Position numbers and translations under genes: made by a program. The notes under the pieces were generated by a model. The model saw only the letters and a list, made by a program, of their open reading frames with translations, was not told the origin of the DNA and did no database searches. This document shows, piece after piece, positions 6,910-14,695 of a stretch of 16,396 bases of DNA; positions within the stretch are counted from its first letter, which is position 1, and every line of letters begins with the position of its first letter. This DNA is from an uncultured Bacillus sp. (GTDB taxonomy: Bacteria; Bacillota; Bacilli; Bacillales; Cytobacillaceae): positions 1 to 16,396 of the forward strand of contig CALGSR010000042.1 in the NCBI GenBank assembly GCA_937902115.1. The letters run 5' to 3'.

Positions 6910-8205
6910 TTATGGATAAAGACGATTTAACAGGCGCGGGAATGGAATGGTTTCCCTGACATGCTCCACTCCGCTAATCCAGGCAACGGTTCTTTCAAGT
7001 CCAAGACCGAATCCTGAATGCGGCACAGAGCCATAGCGGCGTAATTCTAAGTACCATTGATACGCCCCTAAATCTAATTGGTGCTCCTCAAGTCTTTTTT
7101 TCAGCAGTGCTTCTTCGTGGACACGTTCTGAACCACCGATGATTTCTCCATAGCCTTCAGGAGCAATTAAATCAGCGCAAAGGACCACATCCTCCCGATT
7201 CGGATCCGGTTGCATGTAAAACGGCTTTAGGCTCGTAGGAAAATGGGTGATAAACACAGGTTTATCATAATTTTCGGCAATCGCCGTTTCATGCGGCGCA
7301 CCAAAATCATCGCCCCATTGGATATCATTAAATCCTTTTTCATGAAGGAATTGAATCGCATCATCATAGGTAATACGCGGAAATGGTGCTGTTATTTTCT
7401 CAAGCTCGCTTGTATCACGGCCGAGTGTTTTTAATTCTATCGGACAATTTTTCAGAACGGATTGCACAATGTAAGCAACGTATTCTTCTTGAACCTTTAA
7501 ATTTTCTTCAAATTCTACAAAAGCCATCTCCGGTTCAATCATCCAAAATTCAATGAGGTGCCGGCGTGTTTTGGATTTTTCAGCACGGAATGTCGGACCA
7601 AAGGAAAACACCTTGCCAAGTGCCATCGCCGCGGCTTCCATATATAATTGCCCGCTCTGGGATAAATAAGCATCTTCATCAAAATATTTCGTTGCAAATA
7701 ACTCAGTTGTGCCTTCAGGTGCACTGCCAGTTAAAATCGGTGGATCCACCTTTACGAAACCGTTATCATTAAAAAATTCATAGGTAGCACGGATAATTTC
7801 ATTGCGGATTTTCATCACCGCATGCTGACGGCGGGAACGGAGCCAAAGATGGCGGTGATCCATTAAAAACTCGGTACCGTGTCCCTTCGGAGTGATTGGA
7901 TAGTCTATGGACTGATGGATTACTTCAATCCCGTTGATAAGCAGCTCATAACCTAAAGGTGAACGTTCATCCTTCTGAACAATTCCTGTCACAAAAAGGG
8001 AAGTTTCCTGGGTAAGACCTTTTGCTTTTTGGAATAATTCCTCCGGTACATCGCTTTTGACTATTACCCCTTGGATAAACCCAGTGCCGTCACGAAGCTG
8101 CAAAAAGGCAATCTTTCCGCTTGAGCGTTTATTTGCGATCCATGCCCCTAATTTTACTTCTTGCTCAACATATTTATGTACTTCAGCTATCGTCGTTTTA
8201 ATCAT
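6910..8205 (-). CDS. asnS: Asparaginyl-tRNA synthetase
   Basis: This class IIb synthetase charges tRNA-Asn with asparagine using ATP. The 431-residue product has an N-terminal anticodon-binding OB fold (about 15-98, with GAWIANKRSSGKIAFLQLRDG) and a catalytic domain. Motif 2 is FRAEKSKTRRHLIEFWMIEPE (207-227) and motif 3 is GFGLGLERTVAW (398-409, Arg405). The absence of an aspartate-type bacterial insertion domain and the LIEFWMIEPEMAF segment favour AsnRS over AspRS. The length agrees with B. subtilis AsnS (about 430). The start follows a strong site, TAGGAGGAGG. It has its own candidate promoter after the aspB terminator and its own terminator, so it is probably a single-gene unit. The leader, at most about 140 bases, is too short for a T-box. 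Confidence 0.97.
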   Translation of the reverse strand: MIKTTIAEVHKYVEQEVKLGAWIANKRSSGKIAFLQLRDGTGFIQGVIVKSDVPEELFQKAKGLTQETSLFVTGIVQKDERSPLGYELLINGIEVIHQSIDYPITPKGHGTEFLMDHRHLWLRSRRQHAVMKIRNEIIRATYEFFNDNGFVKVDPPILTGSAPEGTTELFATKYFDEDAYLSQSGQLYMEAAAMALGKVFSFGPTFRAEKSKTRRHLIEFWMIEPEMAFVEFEENLKVQEEYVAYIVQSVLKNCPIELKTLGRDTSELEKITAPFPRITYDDAIQFLHEKGFNDIQWGDDFGAPHETAIAENYDKPVFITHFPTSLKPFYMQPDPNREDVVLCADLIAPEGYGEIIGGSERVHEEALLKKRLEEHQLDLGAYQWYLELRRYGSVPHSGFGLGLERTVAWISGVEHVRETIPFPRLLNRLYP

Positions 8206-8249
8206 GACTCAAACCTCCTCCTAGGCAAACCTAATCGTTACCGTTGTTC

Positions 8250-8279
8250 ATTATATCATTGTCTATTAGCAATTGGAAA
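8250..8279 (-). promoter_or_regulatory. Candidate sigma-A promoter of asnS
   Basis: On the minus strand a perfect TATAAT (8255-8250) is preceded by TGA, giving an extended -10. A -35-like TTTCCA (8279-8274) lies 18 bases upstream. The asnS start codon is about 45 bases downstream. Confidence 0.6.
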
Positions 8280-8349
8280 TTCAGAGAGATGCCAGTAATT
8301 CTGCTGAAGAAATCATGGTCGTCTCTTTATTATACTTTTTTATCCAAAG

Positions 8350-8382
8350 AAAAAAAGTGAAAAGCACTGTGCTTTTCACTTT
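8350..8382 (-). terminator. Rho-independent terminator of aspB
   Basis: A perfect 13-base-pair stem, AAAGTGAAAAGCA / TGCTTTTCACTTT with a 3-base loop, carries a long T run on the minus-strand side. It starts 16 bases after the aspB stop and separates the ypmB-aspB unit from asnS. Confidence 0.88.
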
Positions 8383-8397
8383 TAGTTATACGAATCA

Positions 8398-9588
8398 TTA
8401 TTTTGTTTTATTTTCAACAAATTCTTTGATTCGTGCTACTGCTGTTTCCAAGAGATCGAGTGAAGTCGCATAAGATAAGCGAATATTCTCCGGTGCGCCG
8501 AAGCCTGAACCCGGGATCACTGCAACTTTTGCTTCTTCCAATAAAGCTTCTGAAAATTCATCGACTGTTTGAAAGCCGGCCATTTCAGCTGCTTTCTGTG
8601 CATTTGGGAATAAATAGAATGCACCTTGTGGCTTAATGCATGTGAAACCTGGAATTTGAACTAATTGTTCATAAATCGTATTCAATCGGTCTTCAAACGC
8701 CTTTCTCATCACTTCGACGGCATCCTGGGAAGCGTTGTAAGCGGCAATTGCACCGTACTGAGCTGTTGTTGTCGGATTGGATGTGCTGTGACTGGCAAGG
8801 TTTGTCATTGCTTTGATGAGATCTTTATTTCCGGCAGCATATCCGATTCTCCATCCAGTCATGGAATGGGATTTCGAAACGCCATTAATAATAATCGTTT
8901 GTTCTTTTAATTGCGGCGAAATTTGCGCAATGGAAACATGCTCATTGCTGCCATAGACTAATTTTTCATATATTTCATCAGAAACGATGAGAACATTCTT
9001 TTCTAGACATACTTGACCAAGGGCAGAAAGCTCTTCTTTTGTATAGACCATTCCTGTTGGATTGCTTGGAGAATTGATAATAACCGCTTTTGTCCTGTCA
9101 GTCATCATATTACGAAGCTGATCAGGTGTAATCTTAAATTGATTGCTTTCAGCACCATTTACAAATACGGGAACACCGCCTGCCAATTTCACTTGCTCAG
9201 GATAGCTGACCCAGTAAGGAATAGGGATGATTACTTCATCACCTTCATCAAGAAGAACCTGGAATAATGTATAGAGGACATGTTTAGCCCCGCTTCCAAC
9301 CATAATTTCATTTAATTCAACATCAAGTCCTTGATCACGTTTGAATTTTTTAACGATTTCTTCTTTTAATGCAGGAAGCCCTGCAGATGGTGTGTATTTT
9401 GTATGGCCTTCATTCATGGAACGAGTGGCCGCATCAATAATATGCTGCGGTGTATTAAAATCTGGTTCACCCGCACCTAACCCAATAACATCATGACCTG
9501 CAGCTTTTAATTCTTTTGCCTTTGCCGTAATCGCTAATGTTGAAGATGGCGTTAGTGTTTTAACTCTTCCTGCAAGTTTTAATTCCAT
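8398..9588 (-). CDS. aspB: Aspartate aminotransferase (PLP-dependent, class I)
   Basis: AspB transfers the amino group between aspartate/2-oxoglutarate and oxaloacetate/glutamate, linking the TCA cycle to aspartate-family amino acids. The 396-residue product has the class Ib features. These are GLGAGEPDFNTP near the N-terminus, SPSNPTG with Asn176, SDEIYEKL with Asp204, the pyridoxal-phosphate lysine Lys239 in VSKSHSMTGWRIGYAAG, and a C-terminal substrate arginine in ENIRLSYATS. It is close to B. subtilis AspB along its whole length, as far as I remember that sequence. AAGGAG lies 9 bases before the ATG. ypmB lies 63 bases upstream with no terminator between, so they are probably cotranscribed. 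Its product aspartate feeds both asnS (via asparagine) and panD nearby, a loose metabolic link. Confidence 0.95.
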   Translation of the reverse strand: MELKLAGRVKTLTPSSTLAITAKAKELKAAGHDVIGLGAGEPDFNTPQHIIDAATRSMNEGHTKYTPSAGLPALKEEIVKKFKRDQGLDVELNEIMVGSGAKHVLYTLFQVLLDEGDEVIIPIPYWVSYPEQVKLAGGVPVFVNGAESNQFKITPDQLRNMMTDRTKAVIINSPSNPTGMVYTKEELSALGQVCLEKNVLIVSDEIYEKLVYGSNEHVSIAQISPQLKEQTIIINGVSKSHSMTGWRIGYAAGNKDLIKAMTNLASHSTSNPTTTAQYGAIAAYNASQDAVEVMRKAFEDRLNTIYEQLVQIPGFTCIKPQGAFYLFPNAQKAAEMAGFQTVDEFSEALLEEAKVAVIPGSGFGAPENIRLSYATSLDLLETAVARIKEFVENKTK

Positions 9589-9651
9589 TTTTTTCTACTC
9601 CTTCTATCGCAAATATATCTATAAATGATCTGTACGAAGACAGATTTTCCC

Positions 9652-10125
9652 CTATAAGTTTTCAATTTTCTTTAACCATTCACCTGTTTTAAAATCAACA
9701 TAAAAATAATTAAGCGAATTTCCATTTGCCCCATAATGAATTTCCCACAATGGACGCTTGTTTTCCATTCCGAGTTTCACTGAGATAATTTCATTTGGAT
9801 TCTTTTCTTCTAATAGTTTATCAATTGCTTCCTGTTTGGTTATTCCGGAAGATGCTTTTCTCGTAATGACATTCCCCTTTTTGTCCGGAACCCAAACGAT
9901 CCATCTTGTACCATTCTTGTCTTTCCCCTGAACGATGGCGTAAGCTTCCTCGCCATAGTATACATAAAACTCTTCAACCGTGGTAATGTCCGCTTCCTCT
10001 TTCGCAATGGATACGGCTCGTTCTTCGGCTGTTTTTACAGGTTCAAGTGCACTCATATAAAACTTAATCGCCCCAAAAATCAATGCGAGCACACAAATAC
10101 TTATAATTATTATCCATTTTTTCAT
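9652..10125 (-). CDS. ypmB: YpmB family membrane-anchored/secreted protein
   Basis: This is a 157-residue protein of unknown function. An N-terminal hydrophobic helix (about 4-25, MKKWIIIISICVLALIFGAIKFY) is a membrane anchor or uncleaved signal with the remainder outside; no lipobox Cys is seen. The outside part resembles two PepSY-like modules. The first is AEERAVSIAKEEADITTVEEFYVYYGEEAYAIVQGKD (about 38-74). The second is ITKQEAIDKLLEEKNPNEIISVKLGMENKRPLWEIHY, ending in FYVDFKTGEWLKKIENL. That pattern and the location next to aspB match YpmB. The ribosome binding site is weak (GGGATCAGG very close to the ATG). A stable small hairpin and a candidate promoter lie upstream. The role, perhaps in the cell envelope, is not established. 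Confidence 0.88.
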   Translation of the reverse strand: MKKWIIIISICVLALIFGAIKFYMSALEPVKTAEERAVSIAKEEADITTVEEFYVYYGEEAYAIVQGKDKNGTRWIVWVPDKKGNVITRKASSGITKQEAIDKLLEEKNPNEIISVKLGMENKRPLWEIHYGANGNSLNYFYVDFKTGEWLKKIENL

Positions 10126-10152
10126 CCTGATCCCGCTTTTTCTATTGTTTAG

Positions 10153-10170
10153 GGAAGAGCAATCTCTTCC
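10153..10170 (-). other. Stable hairpin in the ypmB leader
   Basis: GGAAGAG and CTCTTCC form a perfect 7-base-pair stem with a 4-base loop (ATTG on the transcript), with no T-run after it. It sits between the candidate promoter and the weak ribosome binding site of ypmB, ending 27 bases before the start codon. It is not a terminator; a role in mRNA stability or translation is only a guess. Confidence 0.5.
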
Positions 10171-10217
10171 TTCGTTGTATCATCAAGTACTATCAAAATT
10201 GACTAATCCCATGAAAT

Positions 10218-10248
10218 ATTATAACAGCTATTAGGAAAATTAGTTCAA
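10218..10248 (-). promoter_or_regulatory. Candidate sigma-A promoter of ypmB-aspB
   Basis: On the minus strand TTGAAC (10248-10243) and a perfect TATAAT (10223-10218) are 19 bases apart, slightly long. It lies after the dinG terminator and about 93 bases before the ypmB start. The rest of the dinG-ypmB gap (10126-10386) is AT-rich and holds no convincing gene. Confidence 0.45.
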
Positions 10249-10290
10249 AATTTTATCATCATTTCAAAGAAAATAAACTTATTTAATCAA

Positions 10291-10318
10291 CAAAAGCCTC
10301 CTCTTCTTATAGGAGGCT
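10291..10318 (-). terminator. Rho-independent terminator of dinG
   Basis: On the minus strand AGCCTCC and GGAGGCT form a perfect 7-base-pair, GC-rich stem with a 10-base loop, followed by TTTTG. The T-run is short. It lies about 69 bases after the dinG stop. Confidence 0.7.
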
Positions 10319-10386
10319 GGTTTCATGATTGATGCCACTATAAAATAGATTATGCCATAAAAGGAAAAAATACACGTCTCCCTTTT

Positions 10387-13182
10387 TCAAAGCCAGTGTT
10401 TGATTAAACCTGTGAGTTGACTAATATCCATTTCATTGGCTTTTATCTTTGGAATCGAATCCAGAAAAGCTTTCCCATAGCGTGTTGAAACGATACGCCG
10501 ATCAAAGATCACGACTAATCCTTTATCATGATTTGTTCTGATAAGTCTCCCAAATCCTTGTTTAAAACGGAGAACCGCTTCAGGCAATGAATAATCGTAA
10601 AAAGGATTTCCACCCTTTTCCTTTATTTCAATGCATTTTGCTTCTGTATAGGGTTCGTCTGGAGGTGAAAAGGGCAGTCTGACCATGATGAGGCATGACA
10701 AATCCTCCCCTGGAATATCAATTCCTTCCCAAAAACTATTCGTGCCGAATAAAATTGCTTTTTCAAAACGAAGAAAGTTACGTGTCAATCTCGTTCTGCT
10801 CCCACTAGTAATTCCTTGGGCAAGCAAAGTATAATCATGCAAAAATCCACTTTCCTTTATCAATTCATACGTTTTACGCAGCATCTCATAGGATGTAAAA
10901 AGAATGAGCATCCGTCCCTTCGTTGCTTCAGCAATCGAAATAATATGCTCAGCGATAGCAGCAGAATATTCCTGCAGCGAGACTGAATTTATCTCCGGAA
11001 GATCATTGGAAATCACAAATTGTACCTGCTTATCATATTGAAAAGGAGAGGGAATTTGCTCTACATGGCATTGGGAAGTATCGAGCCCTAGTTCTTTCAG
11101 CATATAATTAAATTTCCCCTTAACAGAAAGTGTTGCGGATGTCACCACTACACTCTTTTTTCCTTGAAAAACTAAATCATTCAAGGCACTTGAAACAGAG
11201 ACTGGCTGTGCATAGACGGTTGTTTTATTTTGTATCGCTCGTGTATCCATTTCAATCCAATGGACATGCTCAGTTTTCGGTTGGACGAGTATTTCCCGAA
11301 TGCTTTGAATGATCCTGTCTCCTTCACTCATCCATGAAATCAGTTCACTTAACAGCATTTGCAGTTTTTCATTGTTCTTATCACCTTTCCTTTCCATCGA
11401 TTCATGCCAATCTGCCATCGCTTTCAGGTATTCCTTTAGTAAAAATAAGAAGCGCTCGGCGGTTGCGGTCAGCATGTTTAATTCCCGATTCTGCCTGTTA
11501 TCTAATCTGCAGTTGACCCATCCATGGAGATGGTTTTTTGCATGCTTTTTCACAATAAATGCAATGACTTTAAACATTTCGTCCATCTCAAAATAGAGTT
11601 CGCCCATTAATTTATTCCAAGCAAAGTGAGGATGCTCTCCTTCCCCTGAAATGCCGGATTTCTCCATTATCTTCACTATTCTATAGGCCATCTGCTTTTG
11701 TTCGTATAAGCCCATATGCTGTAAAAAGTAACGGATGTGGGCATAGTCCAGCTTTTGGCCAAAGAATTTCCGGCTTGTTTTTTCAAAATGATGTCCCTCA
11801 TCAACAATAAGATAGTCAAACTCTGGCAAAATATCCTGCTCAGCGAGTAGATCGGTTAATAAAAAGCTATGATTGGTAATGATTAGATCAGCAGTTTGGG
11901 CATTTTTTTTCATACGGTGAAAAAATTCGCGCCCGTTCCATTTATGGTTTGTCAGTTGATTCGATCCATCGTGCTTAATTTTATTCCAGAACATCTCTCC
12001 CCCGCTTGATAAATGAAGCTCATCCCGATCACCTGTTGACGTTTCCGTTAACCAAACAAGGATCTGCATCTTTGTTAAAGCCGTATCGTAATTGTCATCG
12101 GTTTCACGTAAGGAACGTTCAAATTTCTCCAAACTGATGTAGTGGTTTTTTCCCTTTAAGAGCACTGAATGAAAGGAAAAGCCAATCATTTTCTGTAAAA
12201 GAGGGATGTCCTTCTGCAGCAATTGTTCCTGCAGCTGGGTTGTGAAGGTGCTGATGATGACAGGCTTTCTGTTTTGAACGGCTTTGATCAGCGCCGGCAG
12301 TAGATAGGCAATTGATTTTCCGATCCCTGTTCCCGCTTCAATCATCGAATGATGCGCATCCTGAAAAGCATCGTGGACAAGATCCATCATGCGAAATTGA
12401 CCGTTCCTTTTTTCATATGCAGGAAGAGCCCTTTTTAAAAGGGTCTCTTTATCTACATCACGGGCAGGATAGAGAATCTCTTGTTCCTTTGCCTTGGAAG
12501 TGACCTTATTTGCTTTTTTTATCACGAGCCCGCGGTATTGTTCGAGATGTATCGGTGTATCTTCTAAGCTTTTTTCCTTCTTTATCATCCATTCTGCTAA
12601 AATCTCATCTAAATCACTTTTCAGGCTATATGAAAGCTTATGCAGCTGACGGATGACAGCGAAAGGAAGGTTTTTCAAACGCTGAAAAAGGATAAGAAGG
12701 AGCTCTCCCGTCACAAGAGCATCACTGTCCGCCTGATGCGGGCGTTCGTGGCTCAGTCCTTCCTGGACAGCCAAATCAGACAACGTAAAGCTGTCGCTTC
12801 CAGGAAGTAATATTCGTGCCATTTCTACCGTATCCAGGACCGGTCCGTTGTATCCTTTAAAGCCGGCCATAATCAATTCTTCCTGTAAAAAGGTTAAATC
12901 AAAGAGCACATTATGAGCGACAAAATAAGCATCCTCCAGCAGTTCAACGACTTTAGGTGCGATATCGGCAAATAATGGGGCATCCTTTACCATGTCATCC
13001 GTTAATCCTGTTAGCTCTTCGATAAAAATTGGTATCGGCTGTTCCGGATTGACTAATGATGAGAATTCCTCTGTAATTTGACCATTTTGAATCACAACGG
13101 CTGCAAATTGAATCATTCTATCGCCTTTTTTCGGAGAGTTTCCGGTTGTTTCTAAGTCTATCACGACATATTTATGGCACAT
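10387..13182 (-). CDS. dinG: DinG-type 3'-5' exonuclease with DEAD/XPD-like helicase domain
   Basis: This 931-residue protein fuses a DnaQ-type DEDDh exonuclease to an XPD/DinG-like helicase body. The nuclease (about 1-165) has Asp9-x-Glu11 (VIDLETTG), Asp95 in HNVLFDLTFL, and His149/Asp154 in HERPHQADSDA. The helicase part has Walker A AGTGIGKS (283-290, Lys289), DEGH (461-464), VVTSATL, FWEGIDIPGEDL and the arginine-finger motif QGFGRLIRT. Where iron-sulfur DinG/XPD proteins have the first cluster Cys, this protein reads LKGKNHYIS (342-350). It has only five scattered Cys, so no Fe-S cluster is expected. Firmicutes DinG homologues of this type are known as exonucleases lacking helicase activity, so the helicase fold may be regulatory. 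Start: GAGGAG at good spacing. It lies between panD and ypmB with its own terminator. Confidence 0.94.
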   Translation of the reverse strand: MCHKYVVIDLETTGNSPKKGDRMIQFAAVVIQNGQITEEFSSLVNPEQPIPIFIEELTGLTDDMVKDAPLFADIAPKVVELLEDAYFVAHNVLFDLTFLQEELIMAGFKGYNGPVLDTVEMARILLPGSDSFTLSDLAVQEGLSHERPHQADSDALVTGELLLILFQRLKNLPFAVIRQLHKLSYSLKSDLDEILAEWMIKKEKSLEDTPIHLEQYRGLVIKKANKVTSKAKEQEILYPARDVDKETLLKRALPAYEKRNGQFRMMDLVHDAFQDAHHSMIEAGTGIGKSIAYLLPALIKAVQNRKPVIISTFTTQLQEQLLQKDIPLLQKMIGFSFHSVLLKGKNHYISLEKFERSLRETDDNYDTALTKMQILVWLTETSTGDRDELHLSSGGEMFWNKIKHDGSNQLTNHKWNGREFFHRMKKNAQTADLIITNHSFLLTDLLAEQDILPEFDYLIVDEGHHFEKTSRKFFGQKLDYAHIRYFLQHMGLYEQKQMAYRIVKIMEKSGISGEGEHPHFAWNKLMGELYFEMDEMFKVIAFIVKKHAKNHLHGWVNCRLDNRQNRELNMLTATAERFLFLLKEYLKAMADWHESMERKGDKNNEKLQMLLSELISWMSEGDRIIQSIREILVQPKTEHVHWIEMDTRAIQNKTTVYAQPVSVSSALNDLVFQGKKSVVVTSATLSVKGKFNYMLKELGLDTSQCHVEQIPSPFQYDKQVQFVISNDLPEINSVSLQEYSAAIAEHIISIAEATKGRMLILFTSYEMLRKTYELIKESGFLHDYTLLAQGITSGSRTRLTRNFLRFEKAILFGTNSFWEGIDIPGEDLSCLIMVRLPFSPPDEPYTEAKCIEIKEKGGNPFYDYSLPEAVLRFKQGFGRLIRTNHDKGLVVIFDRRIVSTRYGKAFLDSIPKIKANEMDISQLTGLIKHWL

Positions 13183-13231
13183 GTAAAATACTCCTCAGAG
13201 ATTCCGTATTTCTTTTTTTCTACGTGAATGT

Positions 13232-13237
13232 ATTATA
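13232..13237 (-). promoter_or_regulatory. Possible -10 element of a dinG promoter
   Basis: A perfect TATAAT on the minus strand (13237-13232) lies about 50 bases before the dinG start. No good -35 is visible at 16-18 bases (GATACG or TGATAC), and it is not an extended -10. It is the best candidate between the panD-side hairpin and dinG. Confidence 0.3.
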
Positions 13238-13336
13238 CCTTAATATGAACAAACCGTATCATAAATAACGCAAAAGGAAAAGCCTTGTAATAGCGAATCA
13301 ATCGATCTGACTGTTCCATTATAAGAGAAGACAAAC

Positions 13337-13430
13337 AAAAAGAGTCTGTCCCACTCTATAAGATCCAACAGCATCGAGAGAAAATAAAAATGCTGGATCG
13401 TATATCGTGATGGGAAGTCAGACCCTTTTA
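13337..13430. terminator. 94-base imperfect hairpin after panD; terminator and possible dispersed repeat
   Basis: Several short paired blocks line up symmetrically. GAGTCTG (13342-13348) faces CAGACCC (13419-13425), TCCCA (13349-13353) faces TGGGA (13411-13415), GATC (13362-13365) faces GATC (13396-13399), and CAGCAT (13369-13374) faces ATGCTG (13390-13395). An A-rich 15-base loop is in the centre. A runs on the left and T runs on the right let it act as a terminator in either direction; on the minus strand it would end the panBCD transcript. The size and interrupted symmetry are unlike the compact terminators elsewhere in this window and suggest a repeat-type element. A minus-strand frame of 64 codons crossing it is not credible as a gene. 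Confidence 0.6.
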
Positions 13431-13446
13431 TCATACTTATATCTTT

Positions 13447-13830
13447 TTACATAATTGTCATTTCCGGTTCATAATTAATGATTTCTTTAATTCGGTTTTG
13501 TTCGTCCATAATTGCTACTTTCGGATAATGATCGGCAAGCTTATCCTGTGAAACGAGCGCATAAGAAATGATAATAACTGTATCTCCAGGCTGAACTAAT
13601 CTTGCGGCTGCTCCATTAAGGCAGATCGTCCCCTTGCCCCTTTCCCCCGGAATAATATAGGTTTCAAAGCGGGCGCCGTTATTATTATTCACAATTTGTA
13701 CCTTTTCATTTCCCACCATTCCAACCGCATCAAGAATATCTTCATCGATTGTAATACTGCCGACATAATTTAAATTAGCCTCTGTCACCGTTGCGCGGTG
13801 GATTTTTCCATTCATCATAGTGCGAAACAT
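13447..13830 (-). CDS. panD: Aspartate 1-decarboxylase (pyruvoyl-dependent)
   Basis: PanD decarboxylates L-aspartate to beta-alanine, the second substrate of PanC. The 127-residue proenzyme has the conserved self-cleavage site Gly24-Ser25 (NYVGSITID), where Ser25 becomes the pyruvoyl cofactor. Other family landmarks are Lys9 in MNGKIHRATVT, the NNNNGARFETYIIPG stretch (active-site Arg54) and the NGAAARL segment followed by GDTVIIISYA. The ATG overlaps the panC stop (TGATG), and the ribosome binding site AGGAGGAAG lies inside the panC end, so translation is probably coupled. It is the last gene of panBCD and is followed by a long hairpin. Confidence 0.97.
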   Translation of the reverse strand: MFRTMMNGKIHRATVTEANLNYVGSITIDEDILDAVGMVGNEKVQIVNNNNGARFETYIIPGERGKGTICLNGAAARLVQPGDTVIIISYALVSQDKLADHYPKVAIMDEQNRIKEIINYEPEMTIM

Positions 13831-14690
13831 CAGACTTCCTCCTGTTCTTTAGTTCGTATGATGTTATCGATTAAACGTGCTTTAGAAAACTTAACAGCCA
13901 AGGCGATAATATAGGTGTCTTGAATTTCTGTAATCGTTTCTAAATTCGGGTAGGATAACAAACTAACATAATCGATTTCACCGGATGTTTCGGTTAAAAT
14001 CTTATCTTTTATTGCGGAAACAACGATTTCCGGATTGTTTTCCCCTGATTTGATCATTTCTTCAGCATCCTGTAGGCTGCGGTAAAGGTAAGGCGCCTCC
14101 ATTCGTTCCTTTTCTGTCAAATAGATATTACGTGAGCTTTTTGCCAATCCGTCAAGCTCACGTACTGTATCCACAGGAACCACTTGAAGCGGAAAATTCA
14201 AATCCGTAACAAGTCCATCGACAACGGCGGCTTGCTGGGCATCTTTCTTGCCAAAATAGGCACGGTCTGGCTGCACGAGATGGAATAGTTTCGTTAAAAC
14301 CGTGGCTACTCCGTCAAAATGACCCGGTCTTGAAGCCCCACACAGAGCATCTGTCCGTTTTTTCACCTGCATCGTAACTGAAAGTTCTTCTGGGTACATT
14401 TCCGCGGGAGTTGGATGGAAAATAAGATCCACCCCTTCCGCCTCAGCGGCTCTTTGGTCACGGGCAAAGTCACGCGGATAGCTTTCTAAGTCTTCATTCG
14501 GGCCAAATTGAAGCGGATTAACGAATATGCTGAGGACAACGACATCATTCTCCTTGCGAGCCTGCTTCATTAATGCCCGGTGCCCCTCATGCAAAAAGCC
14601 CATTGTCGGGACAAAACCAATCTGTTTCTTTTGTGTTTTCATCTCTTTGACGACAGTTTGTAATTCGTCGATGGTTGTAATGATCTTCAT
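13830..14690 (-). CDS. panC: Pantothenate synthetase (pantoate-beta-alanine ligase)
   Basis: PanC joins D-pantoate and beta-alanine with ATP, via pantoyl-adenylate, to make pantothenate (vitamin B5), the precursor of coenzyme A. The 286 residues match the usual length. The nucleotidyltransferase motifs are present: VPTMGFLHEGH (27-37) with the His34-x-Gly-His37 signature, VNPLQFGPNEDLESYPR (58-73), CGASRPGHFDGVATVLTKLF (117-136), FGKKDAQQ (146-153) and the KMSKS-like SSRNIYL (185-191). The ribosome binding site GGAGG sits in the last codons of panB and the gap to panB is five bases, so panB, panC and panD form one tight operon. Confidence 0.97.
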   Translation of the reverse strand: MKIITTIDELQTVVKEMKTQKKQIGFVPTMGFLHEGHRALMKQARKENDVVVLSIFVNPLQFGPNEDLESYPRDFARDQRAAEAEGVDLIFHPTPAEMYPEELSVTMQVKKRTDALCGASRPGHFDGVATVLTKLFHLVQPDRAYFGKKDAQQAAVVDGLVTDLNFPLQVVPVDTVRELDGLAKSSRNIYLTEKERMEAPYLYRSLQDAEEMIKSGENNPEIVVSAIKDKILTETSGEIDYVSLLSYPNLETITEIQDTYIIALAVKFSKARLIDNIIRTKEQEEV

Positions 14691-14695
14691 TATTT

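Noticed and set aside
8206..8349. Possible T-box riboswitch in front of asnS
   Set aside because: The leader is too short, and no T-box core sequence or second terminator is visible between the aspB terminator and asnS.
13240..13434. 64-codon minus-strand frame between panD and dinG
   Set aside because: It lies across the long hairpin, has no ribosome binding site and has unconvincing composition.
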